From NCBI RefSeq assembly GCF_022565475.1, contig NZ_JAIUMR010000001.1, positions 1 through 64,000 on the forward strand: a stretch of 64,000 nucleotides of DNA, written 5' to 3'. This document shows, piece after piece, positions 8,867-19,652 of this stretch. This stretch comes from Aliidiomarina sp. Lineage in GTDB: Bacteria > Pseudomonadota > Gammaproteobacteria > Enterobacterales > Alteromonadaceae. Position numbers and translations under genes: made by a program. Each line of letters begins with the position of its first letter. Position 1 is the stretch's first letter. The notes under the pieces were generated by a model. It made no database searches, was not told the DNA's origin, and saw only the letters and a program-made list of their open reading frames with translations.

Positions 8867-9525
8867 CGGTCGATTGGCTTGCCGCACTCATTATGGGATT
8901 AGCGGGCAGCGGTCATTGTCTCGCGATGTGTGGCGGTTTAGCCGCCGCAATGGGCATGAACCAATCGCCATTAAGACTGCTTTGGTACAACCTTGGTCGC
9001 ATCACCAGTTATGGTATAGCCGGGGCGCTGGTCAGCGGTGCCTTATTTTCGGTCACCAGCCTCTATCCCAATGCATTGATTTATTTGCGCGCCATTGCCG
9101 GCATCATGATGATTTTATTGGCCCTGTATCTGGTGCGTTGGAATGCCGCATTGTTATGGCTGGAAAAAATCGGCGCTGTGTTATGGCGTCGTCTGCAACC
9201 ATTAACGCGTAAATTACCCAAAACCAACAAGCACGGTGGGCATATCTTTCTTGCCGGCATGCTCTGGGGGTGGCTGCCATGCGGATTGGTTTACAGTGCA
9301 CTGGCGTGGGCAGCACTCAGCGCAAACCCTATCAGCGGCGCAACCTTCATGATGATCTTTGGCCTTGGTACCTTTCCCGCCATGTTCTTGACTGGTATTT
9401 TCAGCCATAAATTGGCTTATATTATTGCCTCGAAAGGCTTTCGCTGGATTGCAGGACTACTGCTTTTGGGGTACGGTATAGCGACATTATTTATTGCTCT
9501 TCAGCAACTGCAACGAATCGCATAA
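8863..9525 (+). CDS. sulfite exporter TauE/SafE-like (DsbD_2) membrane protein
   Basis: The 220-aa protein has about six membrane helices and an N-terminal GSGHCLAMCGGL motif with His and two Cys in the first helix. It belongs to the DsbD_2/TauE-like family that is very often encoded right after ccoS. Its biochemical role is not settled; metal (copper) handling or redox transport for oxidase assembly is inferred from context. It is translationally coupled to ccoS by the GTGA overlap, with GAGGAAAC as RBS. Confidence 0.82.
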   Translation: MTVDWLAALIMGLAGSGHCLAMCGGLAAAMGMNQSPLRLLWYNLGRITSYGIAGALVSGALFSVTSLYPNALIYLRAIAGIMMILLALYLVRWNAALLWLEKIGAVLWRRLQPLTRKLPKTNKHGGHIFLAGMLWGWLPCGLVYSALAWAALSANPISGATFMMIFGLGTFPAMFLTGIFSHKLAYIIASKGFRWIAGLLLLGYGIATLFIALQQLQRIA

Positions 9526-9597
9526 TATCCATCGACGCAACGTGTAGTTGACACGGTTTTGCGTTAGAATGCTCGCGAAATCGTTAAAGGAGTCAAC

Positions 9598-10335
9598 ATG
9601 GCCGGTGAATTAAAGCTAAACAACCACATTAACTGTCAAAACTGCAGTATCAGTCAGTTGTGCTTGCCGTTTACGCTCGATTCAAATTCATTAGAACGAC
9701 TCGACTCCATGATCGAGCGCAAGCGCCCCTATCAGCGCGGTGACACCCTCTTCCGTGCGGGTCAGCCGCTGCAAGCGCTCTATGCGGTTCGCTCTGGCAG
9801 CATTAAAGGTTATTCGTTAAATGATGCTGGCGAAATGCAGATTACGGCTTTTCATCTACCTGGTGATTTGGTCGGCTTCGAAGCAATTGGTACGGGTCAG
9901 CATCATGGCTATGCAGAAGCGATGGAAACATCCATGATCTGTGAAATCCCCTATCACAACCTCGAGTCTCTAAGTGGCCAAATTCCTGAACTGCGGCGGC
10001 AATTAATGCGGCTCATGAGTGACGAAATTAACGCCGATAAACGGATGTTGACGTTACTCAACACGCGCACAGCCGAACAACGATTAGCCACCTTTTTAAT
10101 TGAGCTTTCGACTCGTTTTCGCACGCGCGGCCTTTCCTCGAAAGAGTTTCGTTTGACCATGACACGCGCAGAAATCGGCAATTACTTGGGCTTGACTGTT
10201 GAAACCGTCAGCCGACTGCTTGGTAAATTCCAAAAAGCAGACTTAATTGCAGTCGACGGCCGACTTGTGCGTTTGCAACAGCTCAACGCGTTGTGTGAAC
10301 TTGCTGGTTTACCAGCACTGCCCTGCGACGATTAA
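9598..10335 (+). CDS. fnr: FNR, oxygen-sensing Fe-S transcription regulator
   Basis: A Crp-family activator/repressor that is active with a [4Fe-4S] cluster when oxygen is low. The 245-aa protein carries the four cluster cysteines C13, C16, C22 and C115, each offset by 7 from E. coli C20, C23, C29 and C122. A cyclic-nucleotide-binding-like fold follows, then a helix-turn-helix with VETVSRLL, where the E-S-R residues match those that read TTGAT. This orthologue is called EtrA in Shewanella. It probably binds the box at 2300-2313 and so controls the oxidase genes upstream. RBS AAAGGAG. Confidence 0.96.
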   Translation: MAGELKLNNHINCQNCSISQLCLPFTLDSNSLERLDSMIERKRPYQRGDTLFRAGQPLQALYAVRSGSIKGYSLNDAGEMQITAFHLPGDLVGFEAIGTGQHHGYAEAMETSMICEIPYHNLESLSGQIPELRRQLMRLMSDEINADKRMLTLLNTRTAEQRLATFLIELSTRFRTRGLSSKEFRLTMTRAEIGNYLGLTVETVSRLLGKFQKADLIAVDGRLVRLQQLNALCELAGLPALPCDD

Positions 10336-10451
10336 TCCCGTTAACTGTTTTTGATTAAGCGCAATAACGGCTTAATTTTACCGCAAAAACACGTGCGTTT
10401 TTAAATGCTTGCGCTATGCTTGAAGAAGTGATTTTAGCGCGAGGATTTACC

Positions 10452-11375
10452 ATGTTTAAGAACATTCTTGTTGTACTCGACCCGAATCAAGAACAACAGA
10501 AAGCTCTAGCCCGAGCATTACACATCGCTCGCCTTCAGCCTGCGCGGTTAACGCTTTTCTTATCAATCTATGACTTTGCCTATGAAATGACAACTATGCT
10601 TTCCGGTGAAGAACGCGAGCAAATGCGTCAAGGTTTGGTCAGTGAGCGTGAACAATGGATGCGTGGCATTCTCGAACAATATGCTGCCGAACAACATCAA
10701 GTCGACTTTTTAGTGCAATGGCACCATCGGCCTTTTGAAGCCATCATTCGAACGGCCGTTGAAGGTGATTACGATCTCATCATTAAAGGCACACGTAAAC
10801 ACGACACATTGCAGAGCGTTATTTTTACGCCGACCGACTGGCACCTTTTACGTAAAGCACCACAGCCCGTGTTATTGGTGAAAGACCACGACTGGCCCCA
10901 ACATAGCTCTGTATTAGCCGCCGTGAATGCAGGTAGTGATAGTGAAGTCCATCAGCAACTAAATAATAAAATCCTAAAAGCGGCGGGTTATATCAGCAAA
11001 AAACTCAACTCACATTTACATTTAGTAAACTGCTACCCCGGCGCGCCTGCTTCGATAGCCGTTGAAATACCTGAGTTTGATACGCATCAGTACCAGTTAA
11101 ATGTGCGCGAACATCATGAGAATGCGTTAGCAGAAGTTGCTCGTCATGCCGAAGTTGAGTTTAGCGGTTTGCATCTTCGCGAAGGTATACCCGATGATGA
11201 AATACCACGGGTAGCCGATGAATTAGACGCCGAATTAGTGGTCTTGGGTACGATTGGCCGTACTGGAATAACCGCGGCACTGCTCGGGAATACCGCCGAG
11301 CATGTGATTGAACAGCTCAATTGCGACTTACTTGCAGTGAAACCGGAAGGCTTCAAATCCCCCGTCGTTAATTAA
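10452..11375 (+). CDS. uspE: universal stress protein UspE (tandem Usp domains)
   Basis: The 307-aa cytoplasmic protein has two Usp domains (about 1-145 and 155-300). The second ends with the glycine-rich nucleotide-loop pattern VLGTIGRTGITAALLGNTAEHV. UspE is next to fnr in many enterics and marine gammaproteobacteria, as here. The ATG at 10452 (MFKNILVVLDPN) follows GAGGA; an in-frame ATG at 10416 was rejected for lack of an RBS. The gene ends in a hairpin that also carries the ttcA promoter. Confidence 0.93.
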   Translation: MFKNILVVLDPNQEQQKALARALHIARLQPARLTLFLSIYDFAYEMTTMLSGEEREQMRQGLVSEREQWMRGILEQYAAEQHQVDFLVQWHHRPFEAIIRTAVEGDYDLIIKGTRKHDTLQSVIFTPTDWHLLRKAPQPVLLVKDHDWPQHSSVLAAVNAGSDSEVHQQLNNKILKAAGYISKKLNSHLHLVNCYPGAPASIAVEIPEFDTHQYQLNVREHHENALAEVARHAEVEFSGLHLREGIPDDEIPRVADELDAELVVLGTIGRTGITAALLGNTAEHVIEQLNCDLLAVKPEGFKSPVVN

Positions 11376-11392
11376 TTGCGCCAGTGCAAGGA

Positions 11393-11422
11393 TTGCGTTG
11401 CAGATAGGGCGGCAGGTATACT
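11393..11422 (+). promoter_or_regulatory. candidate sigma-70 promoter of ttcA
   Basis: TTGCGT (11393-11398), 18-nt spacer, TATACT (11417-11422). The -10 element lies in the loop of the uspE terminator hairpin, 38 nt before the ttcA ATG. Confidence 0.5.
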
Positions 11423-11438
11423 AGCCGCCCTAAATTTT
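11405..11438 (+). terminator. hairpin terminator after uspE
   Basis: Perfect 9-bp stem TAGGGCGGC (11405-11413) / GCCGCCCTA (11424-11432), 10-nt loop AGGTATACTA, followed by AATTTTG. The loop contains the TATACT box of the next gene. Confidence 0.65.
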
Positions 11439-11459
11439 GTGGTCGTTCAGGAAACAGTC

Positions 11460-12416
11460 ATGACTCACTCTACCCCGCTAGCAACTACAGCAAACGTCTC
11501 CGCAAGCGACGATAAGCGCCATAAATACAGTTTTAATAAACTGGAAAAGCGTATTCGCCGCGCGGCGGGTAAAGCGATTGACGATTTTGCCATGATCAAC
11601 GATGGTGACCGCGTCATGGTGTGCTTGAGCGGTGGTAAAGATAGTTACACCTTGCTGACAACCTTGCGTTATCTGCAAAAAGTTGCGCCGATTCAATTTG
11701 AAATTATCGCCGTCAACTTAGATCAAAAACAACCTGGGTTTCCTGAGCATATTCTTCCTGCGTATTTACAAGCTGAAGGCGTTGATTATCGCATTATTGA
11801 AGAAGACACCTATGCCATCGTAAAAGACAAAATTCCCGAAGGGAAAACCACATGTTCACTGTGTTCGCGTTTACGTCGCGGCATTCTTTATCGGACTGCG
11901 CGTGAATTAGGGGCAACCAAGATCGCACTGGGACATCATCGCGATGACATCATTGAAACACTCATGCTCAACATGTTTTATGGTGGTTCTTTGAAGTCGA
12001 TGCCACCCAAGTTGGTCAGTGATAATGGTGAGCACGTTGTCATTCGTCCGTTAGCGTACGTACGCGAAAAAGACATCGCGAAATACGCGGCAGCCATGGA
12101 CTATCCGATTATTCCGTGCAACCTGTGTGGTTCGCAAGAAAATCTCCAACGCAAGGTCATTAAAGACCTGCTGAAAACATGGGATCGTCAATACCCAGGG
12201 CGCATTGAAAGCATGTTTAAAGCGATTACGAATGTTGTACCCAGTCACCTTGCCGATACGAGTCTATTTAACTTTAAAGCGCTGGTTGCCGATGGCGAAG
12301 AAAATGAATTGGGCGATACTGCATTTGACCAAGCGCCGGTTGGCGATGCCAGTCAATTCATTGAATTTGATGAAGATGACAGCCGCACACCCGTTCAGGT
12401 TATACAGCTCTCTTAA
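11460..12416 (+). CDS. ttcA: tRNA 2-thiocytidine(32) synthetase TtcA
   Basis: Thiolates cytidine 32 in certain tRNAs using ATP and a [4Fe-4S] cluster. The 318-aa protein has the PP-loop SGGKDS (57-62), CxxC pairs C132/C135 and C220/C223, and GHHRDD near residue 158. The ATG at 11460 was chosen because it lies 38 nt after a good -10 box; an in-frame start at 11376 abuts the uspE stop and would pre-empt the terminator hairpin. The C-terminal acidic tail is somewhat long. Confidence 0.95.
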   Translation: MTHSTPLATTANVSASDDKRHKYSFNKLEKRIRRAAGKAIDDFAMINDGDRVMVCLSGGKDSYTLLTTLRYLQKVAPIQFEIIAVNLDQKQPGFPEHILPAYLQAEGVDYRIIEEDTYAIVKDKIPEGKTTCSLCSRLRRGILYRTARELGATKIALGHHRDDIIETLMLNMFYGGSLKSMPPKLVSDNGEHVVIRPLAYVREKDIAKYAAAMDYPIIPCNLCGSQENLQRKVIKDLLKTWDRQYPGRIESMFKAITNVVPSHLADTSLFNFKALVADGEENELGDTAFDQAPVGDASQFIEFDEDDSRTPVQVIQLS

Positions 12417-12425
12417 AGCGTTAAG

Positions 12426-12458
12426 CTTGCGGTCGGTTCTTAAAAAACTGACCGCAAG
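12426..12458. terminator. hairpin between convergent ttcA and bax
   Basis: CTTGCGGTC (12426-12434) pairs perfectly with GACCGCAAG (12450-12458); the loop contains an A-run. No T-tract follows on either side, so it is a non-canonical terminator candidate serving both convergent genes. Confidence 0.5.
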
Positions 12459-12469
12459 GACTCCAATCA

Positions 12470-13333
12470 TTATTGAGTTCTTGCTTGGCGAATAATCTCT
12501 CGATTAACGCGAATCATTTGGTTTAACTCAACAATATACTCTTCACCACGTTCAGAATAAGCCATTAGACCAAGCGTTAATGGCTGAGCGGTAATCGGTA
12601 TATTCCGTGCGCGCAGATCCGCACGAATTTCACGTAGCTCTTGATACGCAACGTGGGTATTAAGATTACGAATATAGCTTTGTACCGATGCCTCGATACT
12701 CGCAAAATACTGCACCTCATGACTTGCGCCGGCAGGTCGCGACGATGGCACGATGCCACAGCCCTCGTTCCAACACCATTGGCCAAAGAAATTACGCGCA
12801 TCTTGGGCAAACCGCGAGGTGCCCCAGCCTGACTCATTGGCAGCTTGAATTAAGACGAGGGTATCGGGCACTTCATCGACCCGACGTTTCAGGGTCGTAA
12901 ATATTGCACTGAGATCGTCATGTTCAACACGGTAGTGCTCAGCGACTGCGCGTACCCAGCGTCGTTCTGTGCGCGTCAATGATTCACCGGCTTGGTACTG
13001 AGCATGCAGTCTTAACACGTCTTGGCGGACCTTGAGAATATGCTCATTTTCAGCGTCGATTGCAGGTAAAAGGTAAGCAAAAAATGCAGTTTTACGGTCA
13101 TTGACATCGCTAATCTGCGAAAAATCTGGCACTTCGACGGTCACATTCGATAAATGACGTGAAACACTGGGCAATGAACCATAGGATTCGTCGTCAGTGA
13201 CGTCACTCGTGTAATCGCCAGAAATAAACGGATAGGCAATCGCTAAGATGATAAAAACCACAGCGACAGAAAAGGTGACATGCCGGAGCACCTCACCTTT
13301 TTGCTTAATGATCTGAGTTACAATCGTTTGCAT
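12470..13333 (-). CDS. bax: Bax-like glucosaminidase-domain protein
   Basis: The 287-aa protein has an N-terminal membrane anchor (about 19-37) and a C-terminal glucosaminidase domain with AANESGWGTSRFAQDARNFF, containing the expected catalytic Glu, then FFGQWCW and LNTHVAY. It matches the layout of E. coli Bax, a predicted peptidoglycan hydrolase of the cell envelope. It lies 9 nt after the upstream membrane-protein gene, so the two are probably co-transcribed. The actual substrate is not shown by sequence. Confidence 0.85.
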   Translation of the reverse strand: MQTIVTQIIKQKGEVLRHVTFSVAVVFIILAIAYPFISGDYTSDVTDDESYGSLPSVSRHLSNVTVEVPDFSQISDVNDRKTAFFAYLLPAIDAENEHILKVRQDVLRLHAQYQAGESLTRTERRWVRAVAEHYRVEHDDLSAIFTTLKRRVDEVPDTLVLIQAANESGWGTSRFAQDARNFFGQWCWNEGCGIVPSSRPAGASHEVQYFASIEASVQSYIRNLNTHVAYQELREIRADLRARNIPITAQPLTLGLMAYSERGEEYIVELNQMIRVNREIIRQARTQ

Positions 13334-13342
13334 AAATTTCCG

Positions 13343-14254
13343 TTAGGCTTGAAAGTTATCACGATCAGAATTCTTATCAGAGCTCGACGCTTCTTCGTCT
13401 GAGGTTTCCACTACTTCCGACGTCTCATCTGCACTATAGACGCTGGTTGGCGTTTCTGCTGCGACTTGGCCGAATATCTCGCGATAGAATACGGCCAAAC
13501 CATGATAGAACAGCGGAGCGAGCCAAAATGCTAAGCCATAAATTACCGCTAACGACAGCATAATGGCGATAAACTGGCCGACGCTGCCTGCAGCAGCGAA
13601 ACCGGCAACAAACATTACCGCAGGGATAACCATCACAAACGCCAAGAATACAAGTGCTAGATAGAAGACAAAAAAGGCGGCCATTCTTTGCTTAACGATG
13701 ATGACGGATGCATACAAGGCATTACCCACGTTGCAGCGAGTGCCAACCGCGATCGTTAACGCAAATGAGAAAAAGAATAAAATAACCAGTGAAATAAATA
13801 AGGCAAGCAATTCAGGGACGCCCGGAATTAGGCTCGGTATTTGACCGATCAACATGGACACGACACTAATCCCGATAAAGACCCACGGTTGCTGCAGTAA
13901 TGTAAATACATGGCTTCCGCCGACATTTTCACCGCTCACATTGCGCAAAGCCATCAAAATAAGCCCTGCCATCAGTGGCGCCCATATAATCGATGCAATT
14001 GCCGAGATTAAGATTTCAGCCGCTGCGTTTTCTTCAATGTCGATCCCCAATGCTGAGACCAGTATAGTGACAAACATCACGGCGAGTAAAACGACAAGAA
14101 ACGACCAAATAATACCAAAGCCGATGCCAGTACGTTTTTCTTTGGTCAATTGCCAAGCTTCAAAAAGTACTTTGTTTGCATCAGGTTTGTTGCCGCTGGC
14201 AAGACCCTTTTTTAAATCCGTATTCCAACGTGGCTGTGACGGTGTTTGGTTCAT
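13343..14254 (-). CDS. multispan inner-membrane protein, BPSS1780-like
   Basis: The 303-aa protein has a soluble N-terminal ~45 residues, about six membrane helices (from IIWSFLVVLLAVMFV) and an acidic, Ser/Glu-rich tail. It resembles uncharacterised BPSS1780/DUF-type membrane proteins with Gly- and Phe-rich helices. No catalytic motif is visible and I assign no function. It is divergent from rluE and upstream of bax. The RBS is weak (TGGA). Confidence 0.6.
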   Translation of the reverse strand: MNQTPSQPRWNTDLKKGLASGNKPDANKVLFEAWQLTKEKRTGIGFGIIWSFLVVLLAVMFVTILVSALGIDIEENAAAEILISAIASIIWAPLMAGLILMALRNVSGENVGGSHVFTLLQQPWVFIGISVVSMLIGQIPSLIPGVPELLALFISLVILFFFSFALTIAVGTRCNVGNALYASVIIVKQRMAAFFVFYLALVFLAFVMVIPAVMFVAGFAAAGSVGQFIAIMLSLAVIYGLAFWLAPLFYHGLAVFYREIFGQVAAETPTSVYSADETSEVVETSDEEASSSDKNSDRDNFQA

Positions 14255-14355
14255 GGTAAACTAGTCCATTGGTTATTGTTTTAAATGGTTCAATTGCCAG
14301 CCATTATCCCTGCTCAAGTCAGAAAATGCTAGTGTACAACGAGATAAGGATACTC

Positions 14356-14985
14356 ATGCAGCGAGACTCAACGCATAAGCCTTTTGCTAAGCGCATGCAC
14401 AGCCCCAAAAGCGGTAAACCACGGCCACGTCCGTCTCGTTCTGTCGTTGTCTTGCTCAACAAGCCAATGAATGTTTTGTGTCAATTCACCGGTAACCCCG
14501 GCGAAACCACGCTAGCGGATTTCGTGCCCATTAAAGACGTCTATCCCGCTGGCCGACTCGACAAAGACAGTGAAGGTCTCGTTGTCTTGACCAACGATGG
14601 TCAGCTGCAAGCGAAGATCTCCTCACCAAAATTCAAGCAAAGCAAAGTCTATTATGTGCTCGTTGAGGGTGAACCAAGCGCGGAGAAGTTGCGCTCACTG
14701 CGTGCGGGTCTTGAGCTTAATGATGGTCTCACCCTGCCGATTGAAGCGGAAATCGTTTCGGAACCAGAGTGGTTGTGGCCGCGCAACCCACCCGTGCGTG
14801 TGCGCAAAACAATTCGAGATACGTGGCTGAAATTAACCTTGAAAGAAGGCCGCAATCGGCAAGTTCGACGGATGACCGCCGCGATCGGTCATCCAACATT
14901 GCGTTTAATTCGCTTCCAAGTCGGTGCATGGACAATTGCAAGTTTGGCCAGCGGCGAGTATCGCCAGCTCGAAGCAACAGAATAG
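14356..14985 (+). CDS. rluE: 23S rRNA pseudouridine(2457) synthase RluE
   Basis: The 209-aa RsuA-family pseudouridine synthase has the catalytic motif AGRLDKDSEGLVVLTNDG (Asp in GRLD) and the RQVRRM motif near the C terminus. It lacks an S4 domain, as RluE does. A basic, Pro/Arg-rich N-terminal segment precedes the core. The ATG at 14356 follows AAGGATACTC; in-frame ATGs farther upstream lack an RBS. Confidence 0.9.
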   Translation: MQRDSTHKPFAKRMHSPKSGKPRPRPSRSVVVLLNKPMNVLCQFTGNPGETTLADFVPIKDVYPAGRLDKDSEGLVVLTNDGQLQAKISSPKFKQSKVYYVLVEGEPSAEKLRSLRAGLELNDGLTLPIEAEIVSEPEWLWPRNPPVRVRKTIRDTWLKLTLKEGRNRQVRRMTAAIGHPTLRLIRFQVGAWTIASLASGEYRQLEATE

Positions 14986-15010
14986 CAGCGGTTCCTGCAT
15001 TGACTCGCCC

Positions 15011-15047
15011 TTTTTGCTAGGCATCAGGTAGCAAAAAATGCTAAAAT
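15011..15047 (+). promoter_or_regulatory. mnmA promoter: extended -10 with palindrome
   Basis: TGCTAAAAT (15039-15047) is an extended -10 element (TGn plus TAAAAT). No good -35 is seen at the proper distance. Instead a perfect inverted repeat TTTTTGCTA (15011-15019) / TAGCAAAAA (15029-15037) covers the -35 zone. It may be an operator or a cruciform; as a plus-strand terminator for rluE it has its A-run on the wrong side. Confidence 0.5.
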
Positions 15048-15130
15048 TCTGCGCCTTTAAAGGCACAAGCCAGTTTTTCATCATGGGCTCGAAGGTGTCT
15101 GATAACGCCATGGCTGCAAGATAAATAGGT

Positions 15131-16279
15131 ATGATTTGCGTGAATCAAGATGAAAATTTAGACAACCCTAATGCGAACAAGCGTGTCATCGTCGGTATGT
15201 CCGGTGGTGTCGACTCATCCGTATCCGCTTACCTGCTTATTCAGCAAGGCTATCAGGTTGAAGGCCTGTTCATGAAGAATTGGGAAGAGGATGATACCGA
15301 CGAATATTGTGCTGCAGCAACGGATCTTGCCGATGCTGAAGTCGTCTGTGAAACCCTCGGAATCCCCCTGCACACCGTCAATTTCGCTGCCGAATACTGG
15401 GACAATGTATTTGAACACTTCTTGAGTGAATACAAACTGGGGCGAACGCCAAATCCCGACATCATGTGCAACAAGGAAATCAAATTTAAAGCCTTTCTTG
15501 AGTTCGCTGCAGAGGCTCTCGGTGCAGACTATATTGCTACCGGGCACTATTGCCGTCGGCAGTTCAGTGATGGTAATTGGCAGCTGCTGCGGGGACTCGA
15601 TAGCAACAAAGACCAGAGCTATTTTCTGTATACCTTAAGCCACGAACATATTGCGCAAACATTATTTCCGGTCGGTGATATTGCTAAACCAGAAGTGCGC
15701 CGCATTGCCGAAGAGCAAGGGCTGGTCACTGCGGGAAAAAAAGACTCGACAGGCATTTGTTTTATCGGCGAACGCAAGTTTAAAGATTTTCTGCAACAGT
15801 ACCTTCCTGCTCAACCAGGCCCTATCCTGACCGTTGATGGTCAGCAGGTCGGAGAGCATGAAGGTTTGATGTACCACACGATCGGTCAACGTAAAGGCCT
15901 GCATATTGGTGGACTGGCAGATGCGTCCGATCAACCTTGGTATGTTGTCGATAAAGACGTCGCCAACAATCACTTAATTGTCGCTCAAGGCAAGCACCAC
16001 CCTCGCCTGTTTTCTCAAGGTTTAGTTGCCGGTCAGCTGCACTGGGTGAATCGCGAAGTGCCAGCTGAAGAATTTCGCTGCGTTGTTAAAACACGTTATC
16101 GTCAAGAAGACATCCCTTGTCGAGTCATTCGCCGTAATGCTGAGCAGATTGAAGTTTTGTTTGACGAACCAGTTGCTGCGGTCACTCCGGGACAGTCAGC
16201 CGTTTTTTATCAAGGTGACGTTTGCCTCGGTGGTGGTATCATCGAACAACGCATAACAGACTTCGAGGTCGCTTTGTGA
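15131..16279 (+). CDS. mnmA: tRNA-specific 2-thiouridylase MnmA
   Basis: Makes the 2-thio group of 5-methylaminomethyl-2-thiouridine at the wobble base of Lys, Glu and Gln tRNAs. The 382-aa protein has the PP-loop SGGVDSS (residues 25-31), the catalytic Cys in [12 protein letters not shown] and the second catalytic Cys in [12 protein letters not shown]. It is about 14 residues longer than E. coli MnmA at the N terminus; GTG 15140 is an alternative start. It overlaps hflD as GTGA. Confidence 0.96.
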   Translation: MICVNQDENLDNPNANKRVIVGMSGGVDSSVSAYLLIQQGYQVEGLFMKNWEEDDTDEYCAAATDLADAEVVCETLGIPLHTVNFAAEYWDNVFEHFLSEYKLGRTPNPDIMCNKEIKFKAFLEFAAEALGADYIATGHYCRRQFSDGNWQLLRGLDSNKDQSYFLYTLSHEHIAQTLFPVGDIAKPEVRRIAEEQGLVTAGKKDSTGICFIGERKFKDFLQQYLPAQPGPILTVDGQQVGEHEGLMYHTIGQRKGLHIGGLADASDQPWYVVDKDVANNHLIVAQGKHHPRLFSQGLVAGQLHWVNREVPAEEFRCVVKTRYRQEDIPCRVIRRNAEQIEVLFDEPVAAVTPGQSAVFYQGDVCLGGGIIEQRITDFEVAL

Positions 16280-16902
16280 GCCATTTCAGTGTTTGGGAAG
16301 AACGCATGATTGCGCTTGGCGGCGTCTGCCTTGCCGCCGTGTGCGCACAACAACTGGCCCGTCGTGGTGAAATACAACCGGCGGAGCACTCAGACGTCCT
16401 GATTCATGCGCTCTTGTCGATGAACCCAGAAAGCACAGAAGCTGTTTTTGGTGATCTCGAGTCGTTAAAGCCAGCGCTGCGTCTGCTTCGCGGCCAACTC
16501 AGCGGTGAAGGTGCCAAAGACGTCGAGCAAACACGCTACGTCGTGGGTATGTTAGCACTTGAACGGCGTCTCATGAATAATCAAAAGGCGCTGGCTAACT
16601 TGGGCCGGAGCTTGCAACAAATCGAACGCCAACAGAATGACTTTGCCTTTGAACCAAGTCTAATCATTGAAAACGCTGGCAAACTCTACATGGACGTCAT
16701 TAGTCCGTTAGGCCCGCGTATCCAAATTAGCGGGAATCCTGATTACTTGCGCCGAGTGGAAGTGCAGTATCACATCCGTACCATGTTACTTGCAGGTATT
16801 CGCAGTGCGGTATTATGGCGTCAGCTTGGTGGTAAACGTCGGCAAGTGATCTTTAGCCGCCGACGCATGGTCGATGCGATCGACTCACTCTTAAAACGAT
16901 AG
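16276..16902 (+). CDS. hflD: lysogenization regulator HflD homologue
   Basis: The 208-aa all-helical protein matches the HflD family, with [19 protein letters not shown] at the N terminus. It is encoded between mnmA and purB as in E. coli. E. coli HflD is membrane-associated and affects lambda CII; its normal cell role is unclear. The GTG start at 16276 overlaps the mnmA stop (GTGA), with GAGG 9 nt before it. A longer in-frame start inside mnmA was rejected. Confidence 0.92.
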   Translation: MSHFSVWEERMIALGGVCLAAVCAQQLARRGEIQPAEHSDVLIHALLSMNPESTEAVFGDLESLKPALRLLRGQLSGEGAKDVEQTRYVVGMLALERRLMNNQKALANLGRSLQQIERQQNDFAFEPSLIIENAGKLYMDVISPLGPRIQISGNPDYLRRVEVQYHIRTMLLAGIRSAVLWRQLGGKRRQVIFSRRRMVDAIDSLLKR

Positions 16903-16911
16903 ATTTCGCTG

Positions 16912-16945
16912 AACCTCAGGTGACTCGACCTAAGGTTTATGATTA
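16912..16945 (+). terminator. hairpin after hflD
   Basis: AACCTCAGGT (16912-16921) pairs with ACCTAAGGTT (16928-16937) with a single mismatch and a 6-nt loop, followed by TATGATTATT. It lies 9 nt after the hflD stop and before purB. Confidence 0.55.
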
Positions 16946-16969
16946 TTAGTCCTGTCCAGCCTATTTTAA

Positions 16970-18376
<1,407 letters not shown>

Positions 18377-18397
18377 GACACTCGTGAGAGCTAGTAA

Positions 18398-19594
18398 ATG
18401 ACAACCGACTACGTATTGAACCATTACGCTTTTGATGCCGTTGCATTTTTACGCGACTATTGGCAACAAAAGCCGCTCGTCATCCGTCAAGGATTTATCG
18501 ATTTTCACGATCCGATTGAAGCGGAAGAGCTTGCTGGACTCGCATTAGAACCGGGTGTGGATTCACGCGTAGTCAGTTGCAAGAACCAGCAATGGGATCT
18601 CGTACATGGTCCAGTCGATGACTATGAACAATTTGGAGAAACGGACTGGAGTCTTTTAGTCCAAGCCGTGAACGAGCATTATCCGCCGGCACAAGAATTG
18701 TTGCGCGCCTTTCGGTTTTTGCCGGATTGGCGCGTTGATGACCTTATGGTCAGTTATTCAACGCCCGGTGGCGGTGTTGGGCCGCATCTAGACCAATATG
18801 ACGTCTTTATTATTCAAGGTCAGGGCAAGCGCCGCTGGCAAGTCGGTGAGCCGGGTCTTTATATCGAGCATTGCCCGCATGAAGACTTAAAGCAGATCGA
18901 AGGATTCGAAGCGACGATTGACGTTGTCCTCGAGCCCGGTGATATTCTTTATATTCCTGCCGGTTTTCCACATGCGGGCGAGAGTCTTGAGGCGGCATTA
19001 AATTACTCTGTGGGTTTGAGAGCGCCGAGTCAGGCTGAGTTATTGTCAGCATTCGCTGACGATGCGCTTGACCAAAATAAGCTGCAACAACGTTTTCGTG
19101 ATCGGACTTCAGATCTTCTTGCGGGTAATGAAAATGAACTCAACGACTGTGAACCATGGCATATTTCACCTAGTGTCGTGAGTAACTTTCGTGAATTATT
19201 ACAATCAGCACTTGCCGATGAAGGACAGCTACATCGGTCGATCGTCAGCTTATTATCACGTAACCCACGACCGCCACTACCGGAGTGGCCGCAACAGCCG
19301 TATACCGAGTCAGCCTTAATCTATACATTGCAACGCTATGATATTTTGATCAAAGCTGTCGGTGTGAGAATGGTGACGACTGTGCTCAATGAGCAGCGCT
19401 TCGCGGTGATTCAGGGCCATTGGTACGCGCTCGATGAAGACGATGCAGAAGCTTTATTTGTGTTGCTTTTAGAAAGTACCGACTACTTGGCACTTGAGCA
19501 GGTCCATCCCTATCTCAACTCATCACAAGCACGTCAGTTGTTACTCGGTCTTCTAAACGAAGGCCTGTTCATGCTCGACCACGACGAGAGTTAG
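18398..19594 (+). CDS. roxA: ribosomal oxygenase RoxA (50S L16 3-hydroxylase)
   Basis: The 398-aa Fe(II)/2-oxoglutarate-dependent JmjC/cupin enzyme is related to E. coli YcfD, which hydroxylates an Arg of ribosomal protein L16. The metal triad is visible as H-x-D in GPHLDQYDVF (near residue 130) and His in AGFPHAGES. The N-terminal YWQQKPLVIRQ is typical of the family. The C-terminal half holds the dimerisation and winged-helix regions. It follows purB by 21 nt and may share its transcript. Confidence 0.93.
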   Translation: MTTDYVLNHYAFDAVAFLRDYWQQKPLVIRQGFIDFHDPIEAEELAGLALEPGVDSRVVSCKNQQWDLVHGPVDDYEQFGETDWSLLVQAVNEHYPPAQELLRAFRFLPDWRVDDLMVSYSTPGGGVGPHLDQYDVFIIQGQGKRRWQVGEPGLYIEHCPHEDLKQIEGFEATIDVVLEPGDILYIPAGFPHAGESLEAALNYSVGLRAPSQAELLSAFADDALDQNKLQQRFRDRTSDLLAGNENELNDCEPWHISPSVVSNFRELLQSALADEGQLHRSIVSLLSRNPRPPLPEWPQQPYTESALIYTLQRYDILIKAVGVRMVTTVLNEQRFAVIQGHWYALDEDDAEALFVLLLESTDYLALEQVHPYLNSSQARQLLLGLLNEGLFMLDHDES

Positions 19595-19603
19595 TATTCT
19601 TGA

Positions 19604-19642
19604 TAATAAAAAACGCGCCGAGTGATGGGCGCGTTATTTTAG
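19604..19642. terminator. bidirectional terminator between roxA and DUF4826 gene
   Basis: AACGCGCC (19612-19619) pairs with GGCGCGTT (19628-19635), flanked by an A-run on the left and TATTTTA on the right, so it can stop transcription from both convergent genes. Confidence 0.85.
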
Positions 19643-19652
19643 TTGGTCATAT

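Noticed and set aside
9548-9570. TTGACA and TAGAAT upstream of fnr as a promoter
   Set aside because: Only 11 nt separate the two hexamers; sigma-70 needs about 17. The -10 box may be used with another -35, but I see none.
13854-14264. 136-codon plus-strand frame opposite the multispan membrane protein
   Set aside because: Antisense shadow of the membrane-helix codons; would end at the start of the real gene with no supporting signal.
15053-15064. GCCTTTAAAGGC palindrome before mnmA as an operator
   Set aside because: Short palindrome of common composition downstream of the -10; too little to claim.
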